DNA of 64,000 nt, taken from contig OX388320.1 of NCBI GenBank assembly GCA_947579605.1, forward strand, positions 7,502,001 to 7,566,000, given 5' to 3'. Below the pieces are notes generated by a model. That model did not search any database. It saw nothing but the letters and a program-made list of their open reading frames with translations, and had not been told where the DNA came from. This document shows, piece after piece, positions 42,461 to 53,305 of the stretch; position 1 is the first letter of the stretch, and every line of letters begins with the position of its first letter. This DNA comes from Athripsodes cinereus (Eukaryota > Arthropoda > Insecta > Trichoptera > Leptoceridae). The translations under genes and the position numbers were made by a program.

Positions 42461-43543
42461 ATCATTATTATGTGTGTATATCTCAAACATGGAGTACTCT
42501 AATGGAAACGTTGTATTTGTAATTCAACAAATTGGCAAAAAAAGCTTGCGTACGCGCATATCAATTAATGGCAGAATTTTGTTTCAATCAATAAAAAGGT
42601 ATTTTGTAAAAGTATTTTGTGTAAAATACAAAATACTCAAAAAAAGTATTTCAAATAAAATTCAAAATACTTTTTACAAAAAGGTATTTGAAATACAAAA
42701 TACAAATACGTATTTTGTATTTGTATTTTAAATACTTTTATTTCAAATACGTCACATCTCTGATAAATCGTTCCTATGGCAATGTAATTTAAGCATTTGA
42801 AATACCATGTATCTAAAGAGATATTTTCTGTGAAAGGCACATTCTAAAAGGTCTTTATTTTTCGAGCATCAACTTTTTACAGGACATTTGAAATAAGTAA
42901 AAATATCTAAAAAATCAGAGCAAACAAAATCAGTATCAGACTTACACAACAACATAAAACTTATAAAATATGTATAACATATGTAGCTAGGTACAAAATA
43001 CTTTAATTGTACATATTCATGTATACAAAAATAATAAAATTGTTAGGTATGTTTTGATGAAAAGAATGAATAATTCAAATATATTATAAAGAAAAAAACC
43101 GACAATTTATAAATAACAATTAGATAATTTAAAAATATTGGCAGATAGTAATTATTACTTGTATTAAATGGATAAAATATTTTAATGCTGCCACCTTCAG
43201 TATAAACGAATTGAAGAAAACAAGAATTTCTATTGCTAAAACTATTAATAAATTAGTATCACTGATATACATACTCTGATTGAGAAATGGTTGTAAATAT
43301 AATTGCAAATCTTATTATCAGTAATAATATGTAGAATATATTTTGTATTGCATAATATCTCAGTACGAATTGCATGAAATTACGAGTACTTTCACTTCAT
43401 CTCAGTATGTCAATATAATGATTTCCTATATATGGAATACAGCGCGTACACGAAACTTATTATGCTGATATACATACATACATAACTGAACTTAGATCAT
43501 AAATGCAAACCAGTTTCTCCGTCAGCTGATGTGAAATATACAG

Positions 43544-43906
43544 TCAAACTTCTATAAGCCGCATTTTAAAACGATCGTAGACAAACAAAGAGGTAATTCT
43601 AGAGTCTCTACATTCTTCTTCTTCTGCTTGTAGTAGATCATTGATCTGTTTGTTGGTAATTTGTTTCCTCTTGCGACGCTGAAGACCAACTATCCTTCCA
43701 TCTTTTAGGTGGCCTTCCAGGCAATTTCGTCCTACTGGAATCTCGTTCGCAGCGATGTGGGCTAATCTATCACTACTCATGCGGTCTACATGGTCCCTCC
43801 AGAACCGTCTTCTCTTTCTGCTGAACCGAACGATATCTTCAGTTTCGCAGATTTTTCTTATTTCGGTGTTTCTGACTGTCTCTGAGCGTTTTTCCCGCGA
43901 TTGCAC
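43544..43906 (-). mobile_element. LINE C-terminal fragment (RTE-like)
   Basis: 120 open codons: RNTEIRKICETEDIVRFSRK, RRRFWRDHVDRMSSDRLAHI, AANEIPVGRN.., the usual ending of endonuclease/reverse transcriptase elements (RRxWRDHVDRM..R..IA). No RT core remains. Confidence 0.6.
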
Positions 43907-44084
43907 GTAGAGTCTTCATTTCAGAGGTTCGAAAGAGATTTTTTGTTCTGTTAGTATCTGCTCGCGTTACGTTCACAGAGTGAAAATTCATACTGATGAT
44001 AGTATTTATTCTTATTAAAAAAACAGTTATTTTTTCACTTCAATTTATTGAGATACCTCGAGTAAATTTATTGAGATACCTCGA

Positions 44085-44380
44085 GTACTTTTCAAACGCC
44101 ACAAACCAACAACAGAGATAAAAATTGTCATGAAGCGGGAAACATCATAAAATTTATAGGTTGTAAAGGGTTTACCATAGATACGGACGCCGCGCACATC
44201 TACGCATGCGCAAATCGTTCCACCAAAGAAAAAAGTTGAAAGGTGGTCAACTTGAGACGATATTGTTTTTACTGGTTTTTATCGTTTCAGACTAGCTGTC
44301 ATTTTGTTCACACGGTTCAAATGGCTGACGATGTTTTGTTGTCCCGGCGATATTCGCCTCGTTAGAACAACGTCTTTACA
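44085..44380 (+). repeat. Truncated copy of the GGGGTGTTC inverted-end element
   Basis: CGCCACAAACCAACAACAGA..GAAGCGGGAAACATCATAAA..CGCATGCGCAAATCGTTC..CAGACTAGCTGTCATTTTGT..CGGTTCAAATGGCTG follows 50300-50545 closely. The left end is missing; a 23-bp GAGATACCTCGAGTA duplication precedes it. Confidence 0.75.
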
Positions 44381-44689
44381 AAGATGATTGAAGTTCAGCG
44401 AGAATTATAGTTTTTCTCATATTGTTGAGAGAGACTACAGGCTTTCGCGAAGTTGAAGTCTTCATTCCACCTGAAATCCAATATTCTCCTAAGATGTTCA
44501 TTCATTTTCATTCTCACAAATTCGGATACAAATTTATTTTGAGATAATCGTAACACATTGTTTATAAATATACGAAGCTGGTACACAAAGCAATTCTTCG
44601 ATGAATCAAATAATGGTATTATTTATACCTGTCATTACTATTTTCATAATTATACTAAGCTGTTTTTGCTAATTGTCTCCACCAGATAT

Positions 44690-46216
44690 TTTATTATCAT
44701 ATAATAATACATTTTATATAATTATAATAATAAAATCTTCAAAAATCATCATATAGGTAATGCATATTTGATATCTGCATATAAACAATAATACTGAGGT
44801 CAATAGACTGAGTAAATGCATATACAACAATGAAAACCTATTTTATATACAATAATAAAATCTTCAGACATATCATCAGATAGGTAAGGCATATTTAATA
44901 TCTGCATGTAAACAATTATACTGAGGTCAATAGACTGAGTAAATGCATATACAACAATGAAAACCTATTTTATATACAATAATAAAATCTTCAGACATAT
45001 CATCAGATAGGTAAGGCATATTTAATATCTGCATGTAAACAATTATACTGAGGTCAATAGACTGAGTAAATGCATATACAACAATGAAAACCTATTTTAT
45101 ATACAATAATAAAATCTTCAGACATATCATCAGATAGGTAAGGCATATTTAATATCTGCATGTAAACAATTATACTGAGGTCAATAGACTGAGTAAATGC
45201 ATATACAACAATGAAAACCTATTTTATATACAGTAATAAAATCTTCAGACATATCATCAGATAGGTAAGGCATATTTAATATCTGCATGTAAACAATTAT
45301 ACTGAGGTCAATAGACTGAGTAAATGCATATACAACAATGAAAACCTATTTTATATACAATAATAAAATCTTCAGACATATCATCAGATAGGTAAGGCAT
45401 ATTTAATATCTGCATGTAAACAATTATACTGAGGTCAATAGACTGAGTAAATGCATATACAACAATGAAAACCTATTTTATATACAATAATAAAATCTTC
45501 AGACATATCATCAGATAGGTAAGGCATATTTAATATCTGCATGTAAACAATTATACTGAGGTCAATAGACTGAGTAAATGCATATACAACAATGAAAACC
45601 TATTTTATATACAGTAATAAAATCTTCAGACATATCATCAGATAGGTAAGGCATATTTAATATCTGCATGTAAACAATTATACTGAGGTCAATAGACTGA
45701 GTAAATGCATATACAACAATGAAAACCTATTTTATATACAATAATAAAATCTTCAGACATATCATCAGATAGGTAAGGCATATTTGATATCTGCATATAA
45801 ACAATAATACTGAGGTCAATAGACTGAGTAAATGCATATACAACAATGAAAACCTATTTTATATACAGTAATAAAATCTTCAGACATATCATCAGATAGG
45901 TAAGGCATATTTAATATCTGCATGTAAACAATTATACTGAGGTCAATAGACTGAGTAAATGCATATACAACAATGAAAACCTATTTTATATACAATAATA
46001 AAATCTTCAGACATATCATCAGATAGGTAAGGCATATTTGATATCTGCATATAAACAATAATACTGAGGTCAATAGACTGAGTAAATGCATATACAACAA
46101 TGAAAACCTATTTTATATACAATAATAAAATCTTCAGACATATCATCAGATAGGTAAGGCATATTTGATATCTGCATATAAACAATAATACTGAGGTCAA
46201 TAGACTGAGTAAATAC
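44690..46216 (+). repeat. Minisatellite, 127-bp unit, 12 copies
   Basis: The word GAGGTCAATAGACTGAG recurs at 44796, 44923, 45050 and every 127 bp to 46193. Two unit types are mixed: TTGATATCTGCATATAAAC and TTAATATCTGCATGTAAAC. A further variant ACAGTAATAA (for ACAATAATAA) appears at about 45230, 45611 and 45865. No coding frame runs through it. Confidence 0.97.
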
Positions 46217-46419
46217 ATAATTATACTACAATGATAACAAAGGTATTATATGATTTCAATTACTACACAGCCTATATTGAGATTAAATAAACTGAAAAAT
46301 CCTATATTTCTTGTACTAAATTGTTTTCTTATTAAATTTGTTAAATGTATTTACATTTTCCTAGACATGTTTTATCCACGGACTTTCTTGTTTTGTTAAT
46401 TTTACTAGTAATGTTCTAC

Positions 46420-46815
46420 ATCGTAGTAAATTTATTTTAAAAAGTATTTTCCTACACCATACTTTGTTGCTTCATTTTCTTAGATATATTTAATTCAGTA
46501 GGTATACCTAGTTCATTCTAAAAAGTAATTTTCTACACCACAATTTCTTTTTCTTCTTTTTCTTAGATATATTTAATTCAGTAGGTATACCTAGTTCATT
46601 CTAAAAAGTAATTTTCTACACCACAATTTCTTTTTCTTCTTTTTCTTAGATATATTTAATTCAGTAGGTATACCTAGTTCATTCTAAAAAGTAATTTTCT
46701 ACACCACAATTTCTTTTTCTTCTTTTTCTTAGATATACTTAAATTAGTAGGTATACCTAGTTAATTAAAAAAAAGAAGTTTTTTCACCATTTATTTGTTT
46801 TTTTTTGTCTTAGAT
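46420..46815 (+). repeat. Tandem array, 83-bp unit (about 4-5 copies)
   Basis: TAATTCAGTAGGTATACCTA at 46491, 46574 and 46657 (83-bp steps), with diverged partial copies before and after. Each unit ends in a T-rich CTTTTTCTTCTTTTTCTTAG tract. Confidence 0.9.
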
Positions 46816-47050
46816 TTAATTTATTGATTGAGTCGACGTTGATTTTGTAAAACTCCATTATATTGATATAATGAAAACAAAATTGTTTTTAGGTTTTACT
46901 ATGATTTATTTGTTAAATAAGTTACCAGGTTTCGACCTATGAGGTCATTGTCAAACTCATTAATCATTGTCTAACTCATATTTAACAAATAAATCGTAGT
47001 AAAACCAAAACAATTTTGTTTTCATTATATCAATTAGATTTAATATTTAT
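46810..47050. mobile_element. Foldback element D (same family as C), 15-bp target duplication
   Basis: Element 46825-47033 starts TGATTGAGTCGACGTTGATT (tail) and continues TTGATATAATGAAAACAAAA..GTTTCGACCTATGAGGTCAT; the right arm has lost its central part. Flanks TTAGATTTAATTTAT (46810-46824) and TTAGATTTAATATTTAT (47034-47050) look like a target duplication with a 2-bp indel. Opposite orientation to copy C. Confidence 0.75.
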
Positions 47051-47435
47051 ATCACTGATTTTCTTAATTTATAATTTTAGAAGGATTTTATCTACACTAT
47101 ATATATTTTCAGTTTCTTCTTCTTAGATTAATTTAAATCACTAATTTTCTACTATATATATATTTTCTACTCATACCAGTGGCTCAACTACTGACTGAGG
47201 AAATTGCAAAAAAAATATTATTGCAATATAGTAATATAATATTTGTCCACTATACAATAATATATACCTATATATTATTATTTTTGTTTTATTATTGAAT
47301 AAATTAAAAAAAATAATGAGTATAATTTTACACCGTTGAGTTCCCAATAAAGTATACAGATACACAGAAAAAAAAGACATCGAACAACTAACATTTTTAA
47401 CCCAACGATAAGGTATGCCACTCATCCTAAATGTA

Positions 47436-47525
47436 TTAATTTTTATTGAAACGGAGAGGAATACTTGTATGTTTGTTAGATGCAGTTAGTCCGCTGGTTA
47501 TCCTACTTGTGGAAGATGCCAAAAC
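47436..47525 (-). repeat. CATCACGG-family repeat, truncated copy
   Basis: GTTAGATGCAGTTAGTCCGC..CTACTTGTGGAAGATGCCAA is the reverse of the family 5' part. Confidence 0.5.
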
Positions 47526-48184
47526 GGCATGAGTGAATAAATTAATTTATGAGTAAATTATTGCAAAATCACATTGTACTGCCTCACATCTGTCAAATAA
47601 GTTTCATAGACAGTCTAAAGATTGAATCAAAACATGTAAGAAGGCCCATTAGAAAACGTCGATATGAAAAATTCAATCGATTATAATATGTAATACATGA
47701 CTTCAACACCATAATGAAAAGATTTGAATTTTATAAAACATTATCATTATTACACATCATTATTGAACTTAGCGTATACACATTTGATTATTTTTACCTA
47801 CCTACACGTAATTTTACAATACGCCTATAAGACGAGCTTAGATCGACTGGTTGACCTTAACATAGGACCACAATGTGCTGCTTTTGACGAAATAATAATA
47901 TTATTTAAATAATGGTTTGTATTTGCAAGACAGACACGTAAGACAATTTATACAACTGTGTAGTTAATTTGATTAGATAAAACTTGTTATTTAACCTTAC
48001 ACACTTTTACACCTGTATTCAAACAGTATCAACTTCTTTTACACATTTATTGACAGTGAGTGCGTGAAGAAATCCACAGATACTCGACCAAACTTCAAAG
48101 TTATGGTCTTACGAAAGTTAGGTTATCAACAAGATATCTCATACAAGACATATAAGTAATAGATTTACATATTATTCTGATTCC

Positions 48185-48545
48185 TAATTCCTTTTCCCTT
48201 TCCCTTATGCATGTGCACGCTGCAATAAATGTTTTACTTTTTATTATAATACATGTGTCAGTAAGTATATTGTTGCTTGCATGTGTGTTATTTTTCTTTT
48301 TGCCTACTTTAAGTTTTATTTTTTATTTTGTTTTTACTATTACTGTTGATGTATATGGGTTTGTATATGTATATACCCATGTGTTTTTTTTATTTTAATA
48401 ACCGGATTAGTTGGAAGACATCACATTTTAGCGATAAACTCGCCCTCTGTACATTGAATTGTATAACTGATATTTATATGACACTGTTTTGTTTTGTAAT
48501 ATTGTAACCAATGTAAAGTGAAGAATAAAATATATAAATAAATAT
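48185..48545 (+). repeat. LINE 3' UTR copy
   Basis: CCTTTTCCCTTTCCCTTATG...GATTAGTTGGAAGACATCAC..GCGATAAACTCGCCCTCTG..AAAGTGAAGAATAAAATATA. Parallels 41340-41700, the 3' UTR of the LINE inside the hAT element. No ORF part. Confidence 0.7.
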
Positions 48546-48584
48546 ATTCGTATGACTGAAGGATCCAAATCGAATCGTAACATG

Positions 48585-48700
48585 ATGATAAATAAATAAA
48601 ACTTTATTGGTATCCAAATATGTAGTATACAACAATTTTTTTACAGAGAGTACCAAAAAGCGGGCTTATCGCATATGCGATTTCTTCCAGCCAATCCGGT
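48585..48700 (-). repeat. LINE 3' tail, opposite strand
   Basis: On the minus strand GGCTGGAAGAAATCGCATAT, GCGATAAGCCCGCTTTTTGG, then AATAAAGTTTTATTTATTTA. Lies tail-to-tail with the previous LINE copy. Confidence 0.65.
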
Positions 48701-49074
48701 TGATGATGCCAGTATTATAAATACATACATCTGCCATAATTATTATGTTTGCAAATTTCTAACACCATATTGCACATCTTTTTTCCATGGCATTTGATTA
48801 AACTTTATATTGATAATATAACTTATTCACTTATTCACTGACACTCGTAATAATAACACTAAATGTCATTCTATTATCTACTTTAAAAATATCTATAATC
48901 TCTTAAAGATGACAATTATTATTAGAAGATAAATAAAACAAAGGTTTTATAAGAATAAGTTCATATTTGGAATCCAATTTTTATGGAGGTATTTTTTTTT
49001 ATGAAACCATTACAAAAGGTACTTAGTTACAAAATATTTTTCGATAATAATATTAATAATATAGACAATATGTA

Positions 49075-49180
49075 TTTAGCGCCGTTTATTGATCCGTGAC
49101 TATCTCAAGGGCGCCATGGCTTTTCTTGAAATGCAATGTTTTCAGTTTGCCCCTGAATGTTATTATTTGTGATAGATTTG
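49075..49180 (-). repeat. LINE 3' end fragment
   Basis: On the minus strand CATTCAGGGGCAAACTGAAA..CATGGCGCCCTTGAGATAGT..AATAAACGGCGC. Same type as 32840-32925 and 42240-42460. Confidence 0.6.
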
Positions 49181-50046
49181 GATACAATGTAACACAGTAA
49201 TAATATAATTCTTAATTCGACTGAAGACAAATCATTCGATTTCGAATGAATCATAACAAGTTGACTGTAATAAATAAAGACGTAGGTACAAACTACAACA
49301 TTTTTTACCTCTCGAAATCATCGACCTAATTGTCTTATAGTGCCCTAACACCAGGTAAATCTTCAAAACAGAATTTCTTTCCAATACCTCTACTTTCTCC
49401 AAATTATGTCTTTTTTAAAGATATATTTGTTCATTAGTGGACATCTAGTGGGGAATAAACTTTTGATTTCAAAATTCAAGACTGTGAAAAAAGTCTGTTC
49501 AATCTGTAAGAATTGCATAATATAAAATATCACTATATGTTAAAATATATATGAGAATTTGAAAAAATCAATGACCCCGTGTTATATAAACATATAATGT
49601 CCAAGAGTTATTTCAAACTGCTTAAGAAAGTTATAGCTAAAGAACATTTTTATTTATTTTGCATAAGTGTTGGTAGGAACATATGTGCAGAAATGATTCA
49701 AATACTTGTTTTGTACCTAAACCAAATAGATAATTCGGCATAACATCTTAGAAACGAGTTTAGAAAAATAACATAACATAACATGCATCAGACAACAAAT
49801 ACCACATGAAAATTAAATTTAGTTCTTAGTGGGTGTTATATTGTATGAAGCTTGTTTTCTCGTAAACTAATTACAATATCCATTTGCAAGTTATAAGTTG
49901 CCTTCTACGAACATAATATTATTTATACTTGTAAGATGGACAACTTTGATACTTCTTTCGCTTTAACCTTCCCTTTCATTGTTGTGTAAAAATGTCGTCA
50001 AAATAATTATTATATCAAAATCAGATTATCTACTTCAGAATCTTAT

Positions 50047-50579
50047 GGGGTGTTCACATTTGGCGAATATCGCCAGCCGAATTTCAAAATATAACGCCAG
50101 GCGAAAAAACAAAATTCGCCGTACACCCATTGATCGTCACACCTGTTCACACAAGTCCACCGATATAGAAACGATCTGTCAGATGCGCTTTGATTTTGAC
50201 ACTGTTTTCAAAATGGCGTCGAGATGGAGATCGCGAAGTGTTTATTTTTAGTCGAAAATGTTATAGTAGAGGTTATAAGGCGCCATTTAATTAAGGAAAT
50301 AAACGCCACAAACCAACAAAAAAGATAACAGCTGTCACGAAGCGGGAAACATTATAAAATTTATAGGTTATAAAGCTTTTACCATAGACACAAACGCCGC
50401 GCATATCTGCGCATGTGCAAATCGTTCGATCGCCCGAGAAAGTTGGAAGGTGGTCAACTCGAGACGATATCGTTTCTACTGGTTTTTATCGTTTCAGACT
50501 AGCTGTCATTTTGTTCACACGGTTCAAATGGCTGGCGATATTTTGGTGCCCTAGCGATATTCGCCAAAGTGAGAACACC
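50047..50579. mobile_element. Non-autonomous DNA element with GGGGTGTTC inverted ends
   Basis: Left end GGGGTGTTCACATTTGGCGA followed by ATATCGCCAG; right end GCGATATTCGCCAAAGTGAG followed by AACACC. Ends pair over about 25 bp. The interior is GC-richer than its surroundings (CGCCGCGCATATCTGCGCAT). A truncated copy is at 44085-44380. Superfamily not assigned; I could not confirm a target duplication. Confidence 0.7.
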
Positions 50580-51022
50580 ACATTACACAAGCGAGTTTGT
50601 CAGCAGACATCTTACACGTTTTGGATCAGCCAGGAGGAAAAGATGTTTATGCAAAGCCAGAGGAAAGTGTACAGCTTTCTAATTTCTCATTGCACTCCTG
50701 TAATTACCTACTAAGATAATAATGGCTTGATGTCAGGCAGGAAGTTCCTTGGTACAATTTTACACAAAATACATTTAAAATACTCGACGAGACCACTTAT
50801 ATTGGTATCTATCTATACGTAATGAGATGACACATGGAGAAAGCGTTCTCATGTAATGAGTTTACTGTGGTTACACAAAGCTTAAGGAATGCCCATAATT
50901 ATATTTATAGACGACCAGTTGTCTCTTTTTATAAGTCATTCAAAATTTTCAAAAGAAACTTTACTCTTCATTTGAATATTACAATGATTCCAGACTAAAC
51001 AATTTGTTTCTTGATTTTCCAG

Positions 51023-51168
51023 CTCTGCAGGGATGTGGTGTGGGCATGATAGTATATGGAGTCATCGCAGTCATCATAACCATATGTATTTCTCTTACTT
51101 CAATCAGACACATCATTCAGAATGGAGAGCACAAGTCGAGGATTGTCTTCATACATGCCACTTATCCG
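51023..51168 (+). CDS. OSTA-like coding exon 2 (residues 63-111)
   Basis: Acceptor TTGATTTTCCAG, then ALQGCGVGMIVYGVIAVIIT: membrane segment 1. RHIIQNGEHKSRIVFIHATYP follows in two pieces (RHIIQNGEHKSR / IVFIHATYP) and starts segment 2. Ends at CCG|GTGAGT, phase 0. These residues are among the most conserved of the OSTA family. Confidence 0.92.
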
Positions 51169-51423
51169 GTGAGTTAAAGCTTTAAAATAAACTACAATAA
51201 ATTACATTTTCATCACTGTTTTTTTTTTATTACAATGTCGAAAAGTATATGAAAACCACAAATATTCAACTTTCGTCTATTTTTTGGTAGGTAATTAAAC
51301 ATATTATCTTATTTCTTTAAGTTGTAATTGAATGAATAGGAATATTAAAGCCTGCAGTACCTAAATTATCATCGCAAAGCTATAGCTATAGACCAAAGGA
51401 ACTGGTAATTGCAATGATATCAC

Positions 51424-51814
51424 CAGTGCTACACAACCGGTGTGCTGCGAGCCGAATACAGGTGTGCCGCGGTCAAATTAAATGTATTTGAAATTTTTCA
51501 TTATTTATTTAATACACAACGATTTTTTTTTTCATAATATCGTTTAGAATAATTATTAAGTACCTATAACTAAATAATATTTCAATGGCCCCCTAGCGCC
51601 TGGTGCCAACTGTTGAAAACTGCGTAATGTGCTTTGTACACACTATGGCCGCACAGAATTAGTCATAAACAAAGAAAAATTACCTTAATGCGCGTCGCTG
51701 AAGACAGCGCATGCATGCATTTAATGCCTATAATATATTTTAGTTTTTGGTGTGCCGCGGAATTCTAGGAAAAATTTTGGTGTGCCGTAGATGAGAAAAG
51801 CTTGCGGAGCACTG
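51424..51814. mobile_element. hAT-like MITE, old
   Basis: Starts CAGTGCTACACAACCGGTGTG and ends CTTGCGGAGCACTG. GGTGTGCCGCGG / GGTGTGCTGCGAG words near both ends (GTGTGCCG also at 51780). No matching 8-bp flanks remain, so the insertion is old or its ends have drifted. Confidence 0.6.
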
Positions 51815-52154
51815 GGCTATAAAATCCTAGATGTGTTTCTCATACCTTGTACATACCGTGTGTTTGACGATCGATGATTACCAACGTACATAGATATCTT
51901 GTATCTAATATCGATGTCATTATTTATATACGTAGATATATTTAATATAGGAACCTGCTAATTGTCATGCTATTGCAAGATGTAGCAACACAACTACAAG
52001 AGGATTAAATTTGTTATTTTTATAATTATGCAATGACGTTAATTCAAATAAGCATTGTATACGAAGACGTTGTGTATGTTCATACAGAGCATGTCCTCTT
52101 CATAATATAAAAATAGAGATATTCGAGATAAATGATAGGTTTCCTTACGTCTTA

Positions 52155-52750
52155 TCTATCTATAAAAAAGAAAGTGGTGTTATTTACACCATTTTTTATA
52201 ACTCAATAATGGCTTTACCGATTTGAATTATATGTGATTAATTGGATCCTTCTCCGCCCCGAATAGCCGATAGGCTATTAAAATATCTCACAGATTCACG
52301 GAAAGAAAAATTACGAAGAAAATTATTTACGCCATACATTTTTCATTTCAATTAAAAAAGCAATATGGAGAATTATAACCAACGATGATGTTTTTTATAG
52401 ATTGGCCTATTTAAAGAATAATTTTTGTATACATTTTTAAATTAGAATTGTTATCCATAAAATTTAACATCTGTGGTTCTGAAATTTCAATTTTGAAAAA
52501 ATCATGGATAAATTTTTAATGAATAGATATCTACCTAAAAAAATAAATTAGTACCTACATATTTATATTACGTATAGCAGATAATTTATAAACAAATCTG
52601 AGTTAAGTATAATTGTTCAACATAAATGAATTTTAATTTTTTTATACTATACGATGACACACTTGGACAAGTACGGGAGTTTGTAAAGAGATTAAAAATA
52701 TTAATCATTCATTGATTGTTAGGCGGTACCAAGTTCGCTGGGTCAGCTAG
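52155..52750. mobile_element. Short Helitron (596 bp)
   Basis: Begins TCTATCTATAAAAAAGAAAG and ends GTTCGCTGGGTCAGCTAG between A (52154) and T (52751). Ends and body (ATTATTTACGCCATACATTT, TCATTGATTGTTAGGCGGTA) match the Helitron in the gypsy LTR. Non-autonomous. Confidence 0.88.
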
Positions 52751-53305
52751 TTGAAGATAAATCAATATGTAAGTTATAAAAGTTTTAAGATATAATCACC
52801 CTTTTGCGGAAATAATGAAAATTAACTAATGCGCTTTTTCTCATATTTCGGTGCTCTACCAAGCGAATTGATTAGTACACACATACATCGCATATTAATA
52901 ATCCATTTTTATTTAGCTACATGTTTGTAATTTTTTCATTACATTAAGCTTTTGTTTAATTGATAGTATGACATCGTCAAATTACAACCGTTAGAAAACT
53001 TTGAAAGTACTAAGTTAATTCAGAATTAAGGTGTGGAAACAAACGAACAGCTTAATTGTTAAGGGTTGGTGTATCAATTTATATATTTGTTTTAGAGGCG
53101 TGTCCTATTAAGTTGTAGGTAGGTAATTATTAGAGTTGGTACAAAATAATATTATCATATCGAGCTCATCATTATATAATTGTTGGGTGGAAAGTTGATA
53201 TTTCTACAAACCTAAAAGTTGTCCAATGATAACATAGCCTTTATGTGTAGTTTTAGTGACGTATTTGTTGACACAATGCATAATATTCTATAATTTTATA
53301 ACATC

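Larger units (their letters stand above)
40118..42770. mobile_element. hAT-type composite element (2637 bp), exact 8-bp duplication
   Basis: Element 40126-42762 starts CAGAGATGTGCAAAATAC and ends GTATTTGAAATAAAAG reversed, i.e. plus-strand ...GTCACATCTCTG. ATAAATCG flanks both sides (40118-40125, 42763-42770). Both ends hold clusters of AAATACAAAATAC-like words (40133-40300, 42593-42750). Inside are a LINE fragment (40428-41700) and a second LINE 3' piece (42240-42460). No transposase frame recognised. Confidence 0.88.
26009..51022 (+). other. OSTA-like intron 1 (25 kb)
   Basis: Starts GTAAGT and ends GATTTTCCAG. Contains a long antisense LINE, hAT elements, RTE fragments, three minisatellite arrays and many LINE/SINE pieces listed separately. 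Parts with nothing recognised: 26009-26219, 32930-33750, 34070-35380, 36030-36830, 37140-37650, 39190-39660, 42780-43540, 47060-47430, 47530-48180, 49190-50040 and 50590-51010. Confidence 0.85.
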
